Shown here piece by piece: positions 34,724-43,853 of a stretch of 64,000 nt of DNA; the stretch's first letter is position 1, and each line of letters starts with the position of its first letter. The position numbers and the translations under genes were made by a program. The DNA comes from Saprospirales bacterium GYS_P2D (GTDB lineage Bacteria; Bacteroidota; Bacteroidia; Chitinophagales; Saprospiraceae): positions 861,586-925,585 of the forward strand of contig WUUP01000001.1 of NCBI GenBank assembly GCA_009833045.1, read 5' to 3'. Under the pieces are notes generated by a model. It worked only from the letters and a program-made list of their open reading frames with translations, had not been told where the DNA came from and did no database searches.

Positions 34724-35866
34724 TTATGATTTGGATAGCTCTTGATTTTTTTCCAGCTCATTTTTGAGTTGGATCACATTAGCATACATGGCTAATGCAA
34801 AGGATCTATGCTCCTCTGGCATGTCGAGTATACGCTGACCGACGGGTGTATCTGCAGACATTGCTGCTCCTTGATACATCATGTCGTAGGCATCCTGATT
34901 AGACTGATAGCTTTTATAGTTAGATATGATCTGTCGATCTATCTCCTGAGCCACTTCTGTCGGGTTGCTGTAGCTACCTGCTATTACTTCCCCAAAATGG
35001 AGGTGAATTTTCCCTTTATACCCGGTGATACCTTTTGTGATACTCTGAAAGTCCTCTTGCGGTCCTTTTTTATAGCTGCCATCTCTTTCTCTCAGATAGA
35101 GCTCTCGAGCCTTGGCCCCATCACAGGGATCATACTCATAGGAGATGCTCACAGGGACGATATGGAGCCCATTGATGAATTCTTCAAAACTCTCCTGCCT
35201 ACCCTTGCTCATAGTGATCATCTTGATGATAGCGGGCTGAGTGATGTCCTTCCCGTCCTTAGCTCTACCTTCGCCCTGAGCGATCCATACAGATTCTTGA
35301 TCCTCATTGAGCGACTTGCTGATATATGCCGATAGCGTCTTGAAGTTAGCCAGCATCTCTCGTGGCCCTTTGACGGATCGCTTGACGATGAAGCTCTTAT
35401 TCAGCTTCATGAGATCGGTGATGAAGTCCTTAGACTGGAGATTATCTCCGATGGCTATACGTACTGTCTTGTAGCCATTATTGTAGAGAGAGTAGCTCAC
35501 CATCGCAGGGTCGAGTACGATATCTCGATGATTGGAGATGAATAGATAGGTCTTCTCCCTATCCAGTCCATCCAAACCACTCACCGTGAATCCTGCCGTA
35601 GAACGAGCAATCATCCTCCGCATAAAATCTCTGACCAAGGTCTGCACGCCATAGACATCATGGATACCTCGCAAGATCCTCCTCATGCGCTGTCGTACAA
35701 ATGGATATGCCAGTGCTTTCATGAGTTTCGATCGCTTCTTGATCCTCAGGTCTATGATCGCACTTATGAACTCGTCATCTTCGATCAATCTATCAAGTGC
35801 AGGTCGCACCTCCTCATCGTGATAAGCCCGTATGTCTTCAAATGCTGATGTATCGTAGTCTCCCAA
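34724..35866 (-). CDS. PlsC-type acyltransferase
   Basis: A 380-aa phospholipid/glycerol acyltransferase domain protein with no transmembrane signal. The catalytic block is FISNHRDIVLDPAM (about residue 130). The general family motif is HX4D, but here the spacing is H-RDIVL-D, one residue longer, with an alternative D two residues after the His. The second block is IAQGEGRAKDG (about 205), near the usual EGTRS motif, and block IV has VPVSISYEYDPC. A helical N-terminal extension of about 100 residues precedes the domain. Likely lipid acylation. First gene of the operon through lysE. Confidence 0.85.
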   Translation of the reverse strand: MGDYDTSAFEDIRAYHDEEVRPALDRLIEDDEFISAIIDLRIKKRSKLMKALAYPFVRQRMRRILRGIHDVYGVQTLVRDFMRRMIARSTAGFTVSGLDGLDREKTYLFISNHRDIVLDPAMVSYSLYNNGYKTVRIAIGDNLQSKDFITDLMKLNKSFIVKRSVKGPREMLANFKTLSAYISKSLNEDQESVWIAQGEGRAKDGKDITQPAIIKMITMSKGRQESFEEFINGLHIVPVSISYEYDPCDGAKARELYLRERDGSYKKGPQEDFQSITKGITGYKGKIHLHFGEVIAGSYSNPTEVAQEIDRQIISNYKSYQSNQDAYDMMYQGAAMSADTPVGQRILDMPEEHRSFALAMYANVIQLKNELEKNQELSKS

Positions 35867-36013
35867 ATGTTAGCGTTTTGGACAGGGATGCAAAAGTAGC
35901 TATTCTTTCGCTTCTCTGATTTTATTATTGACTCGAGGCCAAGGATCAATAGGTCTCTCTCTACCCCCTTTGATCTGTGTACATCAGAAGAGTCCCAAAT
36001 GACGGGACCTGAT

Positions 36014-36029
36014 TGTGACATGTATCACC
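36014..36029. promoter_or_regulatory. Candidate CRP/FNR-type operator upstream of the efflux operon
   Basis: TGTGA-CATGTA-TCACC is close to the CRP consensus TGTGA-N6-TCACA (one mismatch in the half-sites). It lies 82-97 bp before the tolC-like ATG and about 45 bp ahead of a candidate -7 element. A regulator is not visible in the window. Confidence 0.4.
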
Positions 36030-36073
36030 CGATCCCTGTGATGACATTCACCGAGTGCCACTATACATGCCAA

Positions 36074-36081
36074 TACCTTTG
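36074..36081 (+). promoter_or_regulatory. Candidate -7 element of the TolC-HlyD-RND operon
   Basis: TACCTTTG matches the Bacteroidota -7 consensus TAnnTTTG exactly and lies 30 bp before the ATG at 36111. No clear TTTG -33 box at the expected distance. Confidence 0.4.
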
Positions 36082-36110
36082 ACCTCATCAAAAATCTCAA
36101 TGCAAAACGT

Positions 36111-37445
36111 ATGTCGAAGACATCCTTTTATATTTTAAAAATCATGCTGATGGCTACCCTGCTATCTATCAGCAATACACTAGCAGCGCAGACCAAAGAG
36201 CTATCATTAGCAGAGGCCATAACTACGGCTAAGACCAATAACATGGATCTTAAGCTCAGCCAGCTACAGCAACAATATACACAGGCTGATGCTGAAAAGA
36301 TGCAGAACATTTATCAACCACAAGTGGCACTATCTGCTACAGGTATGATGACTAATGTACCACTGAATGCTTTTGGCAGTAGACTGCAGCAGGGATCATT
36401 AGTACAGGAGGATTTCATCCCTGCATCACTGAATAATCCGACCTCTCTCACTAATCTCAATGCTCAGCTCAGCATACAGCAACCGATCTACAACAAGGAT
36501 GCTGTGGTCTACCGAGATATCATGCAGGATATGGCGAAAGCTGCTGAGTACCAATCCATACGTGTAGAATATGTCATCAACCATAATATCGAACTGCTCT
36601 ATCGCCAACTACAGCTGACTACAGAGGCCATGACAGTATTGGCGAAAGCCAAAACAACGGCTGAAGCGAATCTAAAACTGGTAAATGATAACTACGAAGT
36701 AGGCTATGCTCCCTATGCTGATGTCCTCGCAGTAGAGCTCAGGATCTCTGAGATCGAGACGGATATCTCTCAACAAGAAAAAAACATAAACGCCATATCC
36801 AATCAACTCAACTATATCATGGGTACCGAAAACGGTATCATCTATACACCATCTGATGCTCTACATGAAGACATATCTATAGAAAGTATTACTGATATCC
36901 CAACTGATCGCTCCGACTATCTGGCATGGGAAGAACAGCTCAAAGCCAGTGAGAAAAATATAAAAGCCAAAGAATATGCCATCGCTCCGAGAGTCAATGC
37001 ATTCGCAAGCTATGAGCTCAATGAAAGAATGGATTTCTCTCATGGTCAGCATGGCTACCTACTGGGTGTACAGGCTAGCTGGACCATCTATGATGGCAAG
37101 AAAACAGAGTACGAAACGCAAAAAGCTCGCATCCAACTCGAGCAAGCACAGACTGCATATAGCAAAACAAGATCTCATGATGAGATGCAGCTATCTGCTG
37201 CTAAGGACAGATACAGCCAAGCAAAAACACTTCTGCTCTCTGCCGAAAAATCGATCAAAAGTGCTCAAGAAGTACTCCGCATCCGCCAAGATCGAGTCGC
37301 CGAAGGACTCGAAAAAGTAACTGATCTACTCACGGCTGAGACGCAACTCTCTGCCGCCCAAATGAAAAAAATAACAGCTCTATACCAACAGCACATAGCT
37401 CTATCAGAAATCAATATGCTCACAGAATCTAATCTCTCAGAATAA
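36111..37445 (+). CDS. TolC-family outer-membrane efflux protein
   Basis: A 444-aa outer-membrane channel of tripartite efflux. The signal peptide (ILKIMLMATLLSISNTLAAQ, cut near residue 27) is followed by LSLAEAITTAKTNNMDLKLSQLQ, the usual start of the OEP domain. Long Gln/Ala-rich helical repeats follow, and strand regions such as TSLTNLNAQLSIQQPIYNKD and YLLGVQASWTIYDGKK mark the two halves of the duplicated TolC fold. First gene of an operon with adaptor (7-bp gap) and RND pump. Confidence 0.93.
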   Translation: MSKTSFYILKIMLMATLLSISNTLAAQTKELSLAEAITTAKTNNMDLKLSQLQQQYTQADAEKMQNIYQPQVALSATGMMTNVPLNAFGSRLQQGSLVQEDFIPASLNNPTSLTNLNAQLSIQQPIYNKDAVVYRDIMQDMAKAAEYQSIRVEYVINHNIELLYRQLQLTTEAMTVLAKAKTTAEANLKLVNDNYEVGYAPYADVLAVELRISEIETDISQQEKNINAISNQLNYIMGTENGIIYTPSDALHEDISIESITDIPTDRSDYLAWEEQLKASEKNIKAKEYAIAPRVNAFASYELNERMDFSHGQHGYLLGVQASWTIYDGKKTEYETQKARIQLEQAQTAYSKTRSHDEMQLSAAKDRYSQAKTLLLSAEKSIKSAQEVLRIRQDRVAEGLEKVTDLLTAETQLSAAQMKKITALYQQHIALSEINMLTESNLSE

Positions 37446-37452
37446 AAACAAT

Positions 37453-38565
37453 ATGAAGTACCATACTACAATCAAAAGCATAGCTACCGCTCTCATCACC
37501 GTCGTGATAATAATGTCATCCTGTCACCAAGAAGAAGTACAGGTCGCCGCAGATGATACTACTGTCATCAATGTAAAAGTCAATAAGGTCGGCAGTGATA
37601 ATATGCCTACAGCCATCTCAGCTACAGGAAAAATACAATCCTCAGCCCGAGTGAATGTCGCTGCTCGCATGATGGGATATGCCCAGACGATCACAGTGGA
37701 TCTCGGAGACAGAGTACGACAGGGCCAGCGCCTCGCTCAACTGAGCGTAGAAGAGCTCAATAATCAAAAATCACAGATCAATGCCAGCATAGCTGAGCTC
37801 AATGCGATGATCTCTAATGTGGATAAGAACTATAATAGAATGAAAGCACTCTATGATAAAAAGAGCGCTACTCAAAAAGAACTCGATGATATCAGCACTC
37901 AAAAAGACGCTATGGCAGCTAAGCTCAGTCAGGCGAAAGAAAAACTAAACGAGCTCAATACGATGATGTCCTATGCTACGATCTCCAGCCCTATCAATGG
38001 AGTCATAGTGGAGAAAATGATCGAGCAAGGAGAATTAGTAAATCCTGGCAGACCGATGTTTGCCATAGAGGGAGTGGGGCGCTATGAGGCATCAGTGATG
38101 ATCCCAGAGAGCGCTATCAGCCAAATCCAGAAAGGGGAAAAAGTCAAGCTAACCCTCAAGTCAACTGGAGAAATACTGGAAGGGAAAATAGCCAAAATAA
38201 ATACCTCTGCACTACGCACCGGCGGACAATATGAAGTGATCATCGATCTCAGTCAAGAGGCGCAAAAGAAAGAGCTATTCTCAGGGATGTATGTCTCTGC
38301 TGAGATAGCCATACCAGTAACCTCTCAAGATCAATCAGCATCGACCTCCACCATCACCGTCGATCAATCAGCCATCGTCCATAAAGGGCAGCTCGTAGGC
38401 ATCTACACCATCACTGATGATCAGAAAGCTATGCTCCGCTTTATCAGAACTGGCAAAACAATAGGAGATCAAGTAGAGGTACTCTCTGGTCTGAGCAGTG
38501 GAGAATCCTACATCCTCACTGCCGACGGTCGCCTATACAATGGGGTAAAAGTCAATATCCAATAG
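37453..38565 (+). CDS. RND efflux periplasmic adaptor (HlyD/AcrA family), lipoprotein
   Basis: A 370-aa adaptor with a lipoprotein signal ending VIIMSSC (Cys about 24). Order of domains: first barrel-sandwich half (SARVNVAARMMGYAQTITVDLGDRVRQGQ, given as SARVNVAARMMGY and LGDRVRQGQRLAQLS, about 70-105), coiled-coil hairpin (about 105-170, IAELNAMISNVDKNYNR), second half (YATISSPINGVIVEKMIEQGE), then beta-barrel and membrane-proximal domain (VYIPESAISQIQKGEKV-like). It links the RND pump to the TolC-like channel. The N-terminal lipid replaces a membrane helix. Confidence 0.93.
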   Translation: MKYHTTIKSIATALITVVIIMSSCHQEEVQVAADDTTVINVKVNKVGSDNMPTAISATGKIQSSARVNVAARMMGYAQTITVDLGDRVRQGQRLAQLSVEELNNQKSQINASIAELNAMISNVDKNYNRMKALYDKKSATQKELDDISTQKDAMAAKLSQAKEKLNELNTMMSYATISSPINGVIVEKMIEQGELVNPGRPMFAIEGVGRYEASVMIPESAISQIQKGEKVKLTLKSTGEILEGKIAKINTSALRTGGQYEVIIDLSQEAQKKELFSGMYVSAEIAIPVTSQDQSASTSTITVDQSAIVHKGQLVGIYTITDDQKAMLRFIRTGKTIGDQVEVLSGLSSGESYILTADGRLYNGVKVNIQ

Positions 38566-38596
38566 CCCCTCTCTATCAATTCAAAAAGCGAAAAAC

Positions 38597-41500
38597 ATGC
38601 AAAACGGATTAGCAGGAAAAATAGCCAGCCTCTTTCTCGATAGTAAGCTTACGATACTATTGATGGGAGCATTTTTGATCATCGGGATATACAGCACATC
38701 ACTCATCCCTCGAGAAGAGGAGCCTCAGATCGATGTCCCGATCGCTGACATATTCGTCGGATATCCGGGAGCCAGTCCTGAGGAAGTCGAGACTCGTATC
38801 GCTAAGCCTCTTGAAAAGCTCATCACTAACATCACAGGTGTAGAATATGTCTACACCACCTCGATGAATGAACAGGCGATGATCATCGTACAGTTTTACG
38901 TAGGAGAGGATATCGAGAGATCCCTCGTCAAGCTCTATAATGAGATCATGAAGCATATGGATGAGATGCCGCCAGGTGTCACTATGCCGTTAGTAAAGTC
39001 CAGAGCTATCGACGATGTACCGATTTTTGGCCTGACACTATGGAGTGATCAGTATGGAGGCTATGAGCTCAAGCGAGTAGCACAAGAGCTGTCTGAAGAA
39101 ATAGAAAAAATAAAAGACGTCTCCGTCACTAAAGTCATCGGAGGTCAGTCTCGACAGATGAAAGTGATCATAGACAGCGAAAAAATGGCAGAGAGTGGGC
39201 TCGATCTACTCAGTATCTCACAGTTCATCTCAGCGAATAATCAAGAATATAGCTCCGGCACCCTGGATAAAAATGACGTCGAATATGCTGTCAAAGCTGG
39301 GACTTTCTTGACCAGCCAAGAAGATCTGGAAAACCTAATCGTCGGTACCTACAAAAACAACCCTATATACCTACGACAGATCGCCACTGTAGTAGATGGA
39401 CCAGAAGATCCTAAAGAGTATGTCTCTTTTGGATATGGTAAGTATGCTGGAGAGCCAAAGGAAAACTATGCTGGCGACTATCCTGCAGTGACTATATCTG
39501 TTGCTAAGCGAAAAGGCGCTGATGCTATGATGCTCGCCGACCAAATGCAGACACGAGTCGACCGACTCCAGAAGACCATCCTCCCCGATGGTATCCATGT
39601 CGATGTCACGAGAAACTATGGCGCTACCGCATCACACAAGGTGTCAGAACTACTGATGCACTTAGTCGGTGCTATAGTGGCGGTGACTCTCGTCGTCATG
39701 CTCTCTATGGGATGGAGAGGTGGCCTGGTCGTATTCCTATCCGTACCGGTGACATTTGCGATGACCTTGTTCGCCTATTACTTTCTTGATTATACGCTCA
39801 ATCGGATTACGCTTTTCGCCTTAGTATTCGTGACGGGTATCGTGGTGGATGACTCGATCATCATCGCTGAGAATATGCATCGGCATTTCAAGATGAAACG
39901 GCTCCCCTTTAAGCAAGCAGCCCTGTATGCCATCAATGAAGTAGGAAATCCTACCATTTTAGCCACCTTCACGGTCGTCGCCGCCGTATTGCCTATGGCG
40001 TTCGTCTCTGGACTCATGGGGCCCTATATGAGTCCGATGCCTATAGGTGCGACTATAGCCATGTTACTATCGCTTTTCGTCGCATTGACGATCACTCCTT
40101 ATTTAGGCTTTAAGCTCTTACGAGAAAAAGACCATTCCGATAAGGAAGAAAAAGAATACCAGCTCGAAGAAACATGGATATACAAGCTCTACTATCGGAT
40201 GGTCAATCCGCTGCTCGAGTCCCAGTGGAAACGCATCTTATTCCTCGGTATCAATAGCCTCATACTGATCGGTGTGCTCTTCATGTTTGTCAATAAGTCA
40301 GTGGCGGTCAAAATGCTACCGTTTGACAATAAAAATGAATTTCAAGTAGTGGTAGATATGCCCGAAGGCAGCACACTCGAACGGACGAATAATGTCACAA
40401 AAGAGATCGCCCTATATCTATCAGAGCAAGATGAAGTACTCAACTATCAGACCTATGTAGGCACATCAGCGCCTATTACATTTAATGGATTAGTACGTCA
40501 CTATGACCTGCGATCTGGCTCCAATGTCGCAGATATTCAGGTCAATCTCACCGATAAGACCACACGATCTGCTCAGAGTCACGACATCTCTAAGCGGCAT
40601 CGTGCCGCCATACAGGAGATCGCCAAAAAATACGATGCCAATGTGAAAATCGTAGAGGTACCACCAGGACCTCCAGTACTCTCTACACTCGTAGCGGAGG
40701 TCTATGGACCTGACTATGAGGGACAGCAGGCGATCGCAGATAGTGTACGTCATATCCTTTCTACGACACCCGATGTAGTCGATGTGGACTGGATGGTAGA
40801 GGATGATCAGACCGAGTATCACTTCGTCATAGACAAGGAAAAAGCCATGCTCAATGGTGTCATGCCACAGCAGATAGTGGCCAGTCTCAATATTGCCATG
40901 TCAGATCGCCCTATATCTTATATCAATGCAGAGCATGATCAAGAATCTGTTGGTATCAATATGCAGCTATCAGAAGTAGATCGATCAGATATCAACTATC
41001 TCAAGCAGCTCAAAGTCCTGAATAGTCAAGGATCACCCTATCCGATCACTGATCTCGTGAAGGTGCATGTACGAGTAAAAGACAAAAGCATCTATCGCAA
41101 GAATCAACGTCGAGTAGTCTATGTCATGGCAGAGATGGCAGGTCAGCTCGAGAGTCCAGTCTATGCTATCATGGATATGGGAGAGCGTGTCCGCAATATT
41201 CAGCTACCTGATGGCTACTCTATAGAAGAAGCATATGCGGCGGCACCGGACTCCGAGGAGGACTTCACGGTCAAGTGGGATGGAGAGTGGCAGATCACAC
41301 TCGAGGTATTCAGAGATCTCGGGACGGCCTTCGCAGTCGTACTCGTTTTCATATACATACTGATAGTAGGTTGGTTTCAGAATTTTAAAGCGCCACTGGT
41401 CATGATGGTCGCTATACCGCTCTCTATGATCGGTATCGTCTTAGGTCACTGGATCATGGGAGCTTTTTTCACAGCTACCTCTATGATCGGGATGATAGCA

Positions 41501-41791
41501 CTGGCAGGTATTATGGTACGAAACTCTGTGCTGCTCATAGACTTCATCAATCTACGACTGGACGAAGGTATCCCATTCAAACAAGCAGTGATAGAGGCAG
41601 GTGCGGTACGTACTACGCCGATCCTGCTCACAGCAGGTACTGTGGTCATCGGTGCTTTCGTAATACTTTTTGATCCAATCTTTCAGGGTTTAGCCATATC
41701 ACTGATGGGCGGCACTATCGCATCTACGATATTGACGCTCCTCGTAGTGCCATTAGTCTATTATCTGACAGAAAGAAAAAATCACCAATAG
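38597..41791 (+). CDS. RND family efflux permease
   Basis: A 1064-aa proton-driven pump with 12 helices and two large periplasmic loops. The N-terminus has SLIPREEEPQIDVPIADIFV and GASPEEVETRIAKPLEKLI. Proton-relay acidic residues lie in the TM4 region VTGIVVDDSIIIAEN (DD pair, about 416-430). The repeat half is visible as GIMVRNSVLLIDFINLRLDEG. The PREEEPQ branch is common in Bacteroidota and gamma-proteobacteria and is typed as HAE-like. Metal-pump methionine/charged signatures of CusA are not obvious, so drugs, lipids or other hydrophobic compounds are more likely. Substrate undetermined. Confidence 0.93.
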   Translation: MQNGLAGKIASLFLDSKLTILLMGAFLIIGIYSTSLIPREEEPQIDVPIADIFVGYPGASPEEVETRIAKPLEKLITNITGVEYVYTTSMNEQAMIIVQFYVGEDIERSLVKLYNEIMKHMDEMPPGVTMPLVKSRAIDDVPIFGLTLWSDQYGGYELKRVAQELSEEIEKIKDVSVTKVIGGQSRQMKVIIDSEKMAESGLDLLSISQFISANNQEYSSGTLDKNDVEYAVKAGTFLTSQEDLENLIVGTYKNNPIYLRQIATVVDGPEDPKEYVSFGYGKYAGEPKENYAGDYPAVTISVAKRKGADAMMLADQMQTRVDRLQKTILPDGIHVDVTRNYGATASHKVSELLMHLVGAIVAVTLVVMLSMGWRGGLVVFLSVPVTFAMTLFAYYFLDYTLNRITLFALVFVTGIVVDDSIIIAENMHRHFKMKRLPFKQAALYAINEVGNPTILATFTVVAAVLPMAFVSGLMGPYMSPMPIGATIAMLLSLFVALTITPYLGFKLLREKDHSDKEEKEYQLEETWIYKLYYRMVNPLLESQWKRILFLGINSLILIGVLFMFVNKSVAVKMLPFDNKNEFQVVVDMPEGSTLERTNNVTKEIALYLSEQDEVLNYQTYVGTSAPITFNGLVRHYDLRSGSNVADIQVNLTDKTTRSAQSHDISKRHRAAIQEIAKKYDANVKIVEVPPGPPVLSTLVAEVYGPDYEGQQAIADSVRHILSTTPDVVDVDWMVEDDQTEYHFVIDKEKAMLNGVMPQQIVASLNIAMSDRPISYINAEHDQESVGINMQLSEVDRSDINYLKQLKVLNSQGSPYPITDLVKVHVRVKDKSIYRKNQRRVVYVMAEMAGQLESPVYAIMDMGERVRNIQLPDGYSIEEAYAAAPDSEEDFTVKWDGEWQITLEVFRDLGTAFAVVLVFIYILIVGWFQNFKAPLVMMVAIPLSMIGIVLGHWIMGAFFTATSMIGMIALAGIMVRNSVLLIDFINLRLDEGIPFKQAVIEAGAVRTTPILLTAGTVVIGAFVILFDPIFQGLAISLMGGTIASTILTLLVVPLVYYLTERKNHQ

Positions 41792-41813
41792 TCAAATCAT
41801 AATCTTCTATATC

Positions 41814-42137
41814 ATGAAACTCGTAGTACTCACAGGGACTCAATATTTTGACAAAGACATCGCCAAGCTCCTGAAAGAAGCAGGCGTCGTAGCTTACAGC
41901 AGATCTGATATTTCAGGCTACAAAGAAGTAGATACTTCTCAATCTATCTCTAACTGGTTTGCATCGTCACGAGATTATGTGGAGTCAGTGATGTTTTTCG
42001 CCTTTACTCCTGAGGAGCAGGCACGACAGGTCATGACTATGGTCAATGCCTTCAACAAAAAAATAGAAAATGACAGTCCTGTCAGAGCTTTTCTGCTCTG
42101 TGTCGATAGTCATAATCTCAATGATCAAATCCAATAA
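41814..42137 (+). CDS. P-II-like small protein in the RND operon
   Basis: A 107-aa soluble protein, 22 bp downstream of the RND gene. The beginning MKLVVLTGTQYFDKDIAKLLKEAG, the middle SDISGYKE, then SVMFFAFTPEEQARQVMTMVNAFNK, suggest the beta-alpha-beta repeats of a P-II-like fold (T-loop-like SRSDISGYKEVDTSQSIS). Small P-II-like DUF3240 proteins accompany heavy-metal RND pumps in Proteobacteria, so a pump-regulating or sensing role is an inference. No classical P-II uridylylation tyrosine motif can be claimed. Confidence 0.6.
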   Translation: MKLVVLTGTQYFDKDIAKLLKEAGVVAYSRSDISGYKEVDTSQSISNWFASSRDYVESVMFFAFTPEEQARQVMTMVNAFNKKIENDSPVRAFLLCVDSHNLNDQIQ

Positions 42138-42149
42138 AACAGTATCAAC

Positions 42150-42335
42150 ATGTTAGAAAGAGTCATCCGAGCTATAGCAGGCACATTCATCTTGATCAGT
42201 ATACTACTGAGCATCTATGTACATCCTAATTGGCTATGGTTTACCGCATTCGTAGGAGCTAATCTCCTGCAGTCATCTATTACGAAGTGGTGTCTCATGG
42301 AGACAATACTCAAGAAAGTCTTTAAGCTACAGTAA
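42150..42335 (+). CDS. DUF2892 small inner-membrane protein
   Basis: A 61-aa protein with two hydrophobic helices (about 5-23 and 27-45) and the family's start NVxR-IRxIAG-like pattern, here ERVIRAIAGTFILISILLS, and a terminal KWCLMETILKKVFKL with the conserved Cys. It is similar to the membrane part of YgaP rhodanese fusions. It sits 12 bp after the P-II-like gene, closing the efflux operon. The 3' end overlaps the convergent gene at 42322 by 14 bp. Confidence 0.75.
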   Translation: MLERVIRAIAGTFILISILLSIYVHPNWLWFTAFVGANLLQSSITKWCLMETILKKVFKLQ

Positions 42336-43050
42336 TCTTACGATCTGATAGGTCCATATGCCCATAGCGCTGTCTGATGTCCGCCTCCAGCATGGGAGGA
42401 AAATCGTAAATCATACAGTAAGTCAGTATCGTGAGCAGACTGAAAATTATGGGTAATATGATATTAATAATCAAGGTACTATCACTGGTAAAACTGACAA
42501 CATTCAGAAGACTGGCACCAATGGGTAAAGTCATAGTAGTGGCAGCTACGAATGCATCTACACTGAGTAGTCTTTGACCATTGGAATGTAGCTTTTGTGT
42601 TTTTGATTTGATCTTCCGCACTGTGAAAATGATCCAAATGATATAAGCCAAGGCCGCACCCAAGACTGCATAAGATAAGTCCCAATGCAACGCATGAATA
42701 AATCTCGTAACTAAAGAAAATCCAATAGTCAATCCTATACTCATCAACAGTTTTGGCAGTGTCAAATAGCTGAGTAGATGTCGACCTATTCTTTTCCCCC
42801 AGTATTGCTCTATTTGTTTTACCTTTTCCTCTTGCACTTTACTGAATCCGAAGATCCCAAAACTCTTATATACCTGATACATAGCATCATCAAAAGATAA
42901 GCTGGGATCCTGTGCTCTGCGAGCCTGGATCTCCTCAGCGATATGATCTACCAGCTCTATCTGGACATCGTAGTACTTGACATACTTCTGTCGAGTGAAG
43001 TCAAAAATTTTCTGTATTTGCTCTTTACTCAGTGATTCTTGATGCTTCAT
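42322..43050 (-). CDS. Membrane protein with N-terminal HAAS-like domain (PadR-associated)
   Basis: A 242-aa protein: soluble helical N-terminus (about 1-85, EIVDHIAEEIQARRAQ-like, here ELVDHIAEEIQAR, and SFDDAMYQVYKSFG), then four hydrophobic segments (about 105-125, 130-150, 175-195 and 205-225). The N-terminal pattern resembles HAAS/DUF1700 signalling-associated domains, which typically follow PadR regulators. It is the last of three genes starting with padR, and probably a sensor or effector whose expression PadR controls. Function unknown. Confidence 0.7.
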   Translation of the reverse strand: MKHQESLSKEQIQKIFDFTRQKYVKYYDVQIELVDHIAEEIQARRAQDPSLSFDDAMYQVYKSFGIFGFSKVQEEKVKQIEQYWGKRIGRHLLSYLTLPKLLMSIGLTIGFSLVTRFIHALHWDLSYAVLGAALAYIIWIIFTVRKIKSKTQKLHSNGQRLLSVDAFVAATTMTLPIGASLLNVVSFTSDSTLIINIILPIIFSLLTILTYCMIYDFPPMLEADIRQRYGHMDLSDRKITVA

Positions 43051-43087
43051 AGACTTAGATTTTGAGATGTAAGAAAATGGGATCGGC

Positions 43088-43852
43088 TCATATCAGCTCG
43101 GTTTTGTATCGCTCCAGTATGGGAGCTATCAGCTGACTACAGGCCGTATGGTGATAGTAGAATATCCAGAGATAGACATAGGGGAGACACAATAATATTG
43201 CTCTTGTCATCAAAGCATAGCCTGTGCTATCCTCTTCTAAATTAAAAAAGTAAACAGGGAATAAAACCAATGATATAAGGGACAACTTATAATTAAAGTA
43301 TTGGGCAACGGACGAGTCAAGACCTTTGGTTGATTCGTAAATATTTCGCTGTTTTAGGAATGAGAATGTACTTCCTAAAGCAATACTTACGACTATAAAA
43401 CTTCCAATCAGATAGCAAGTCCATGTTGTAAGTTGGCTTAAAGTATAGATTATTAAAATCAACATCACCACATGGATCATCCAGTACCTCGAAAACCACC
43501 TGAAAAATGTACGCTGGACAATAGATCTCCGCTCTTTTTCAAATGCCTTGGCGATCTCCACTACTCTACTCGCTCCACCAAACTGCTCGTGGATCACAGC
43601 TATAGCTCGTCGAAAAGACGCTCCGCTAAGCTCTGATAGCTGATGCTCTCCGAGCGAATTGATATAGTGATCAGCGATCTCTGCCCGTAGGTCGATATAG
43701 TTTCCTTGGCTATTAGATCTTGTCAGGATCGTATTGAGCAGATTATCTACATACTGTACTTTTTGCCGCTCTGTCGCATCCTGAGGTAGCTGATCATAGC
43801 TGTAGTGCAGCGTATTATCATTGGCTTTCCATTTCCCCTTGACGTTCCACAT
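43088..43852 (-). CDS. Second HAAS-like membrane protein of the PadR operon
   Basis: A 254-aa protein from MWNVKGKWKAND (ATG 43852, just past the padR stop; an upstream ATG at 43903 would run into padR). A helical N-terminal region (about 20-95: VQYVDNLLNTILTRSNSQGN, DLRAEIADHYINSL, FRRAIAVIHEQFGG) resembles that of the gene at 42322, then four hydrophobic segments (about 118-225). The two proteins may be distant paralogues arising by duplication. Their soluble halves face the cytoplasm by charge. No enzyme motif seen. Confidence 0.7.
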   Translation of the reverse strand: MWNVKGKWKANDNTLHYSYDQLPQDATERQKVQYVDNLLNTILTRSNSQGNYIDLRAEIADHYINSLGEHQLSELSGASFRRAIAVIHEQFGGASRVVEIAKAFEKERRSIVQRTFFRWFSRYWMIHVVMLILIIYTLSQLTTWTCYLIGSFIVVSIALGSTFSFLKQRNIYESTKGLDSSVAQYFNYKLSLISLVLFPVYFFNLEEDSTGYALMTRAILLCLPYVYLWIFYYHHTACSQLIAPILERYKTELI

Positions 43853-43853
43853 G

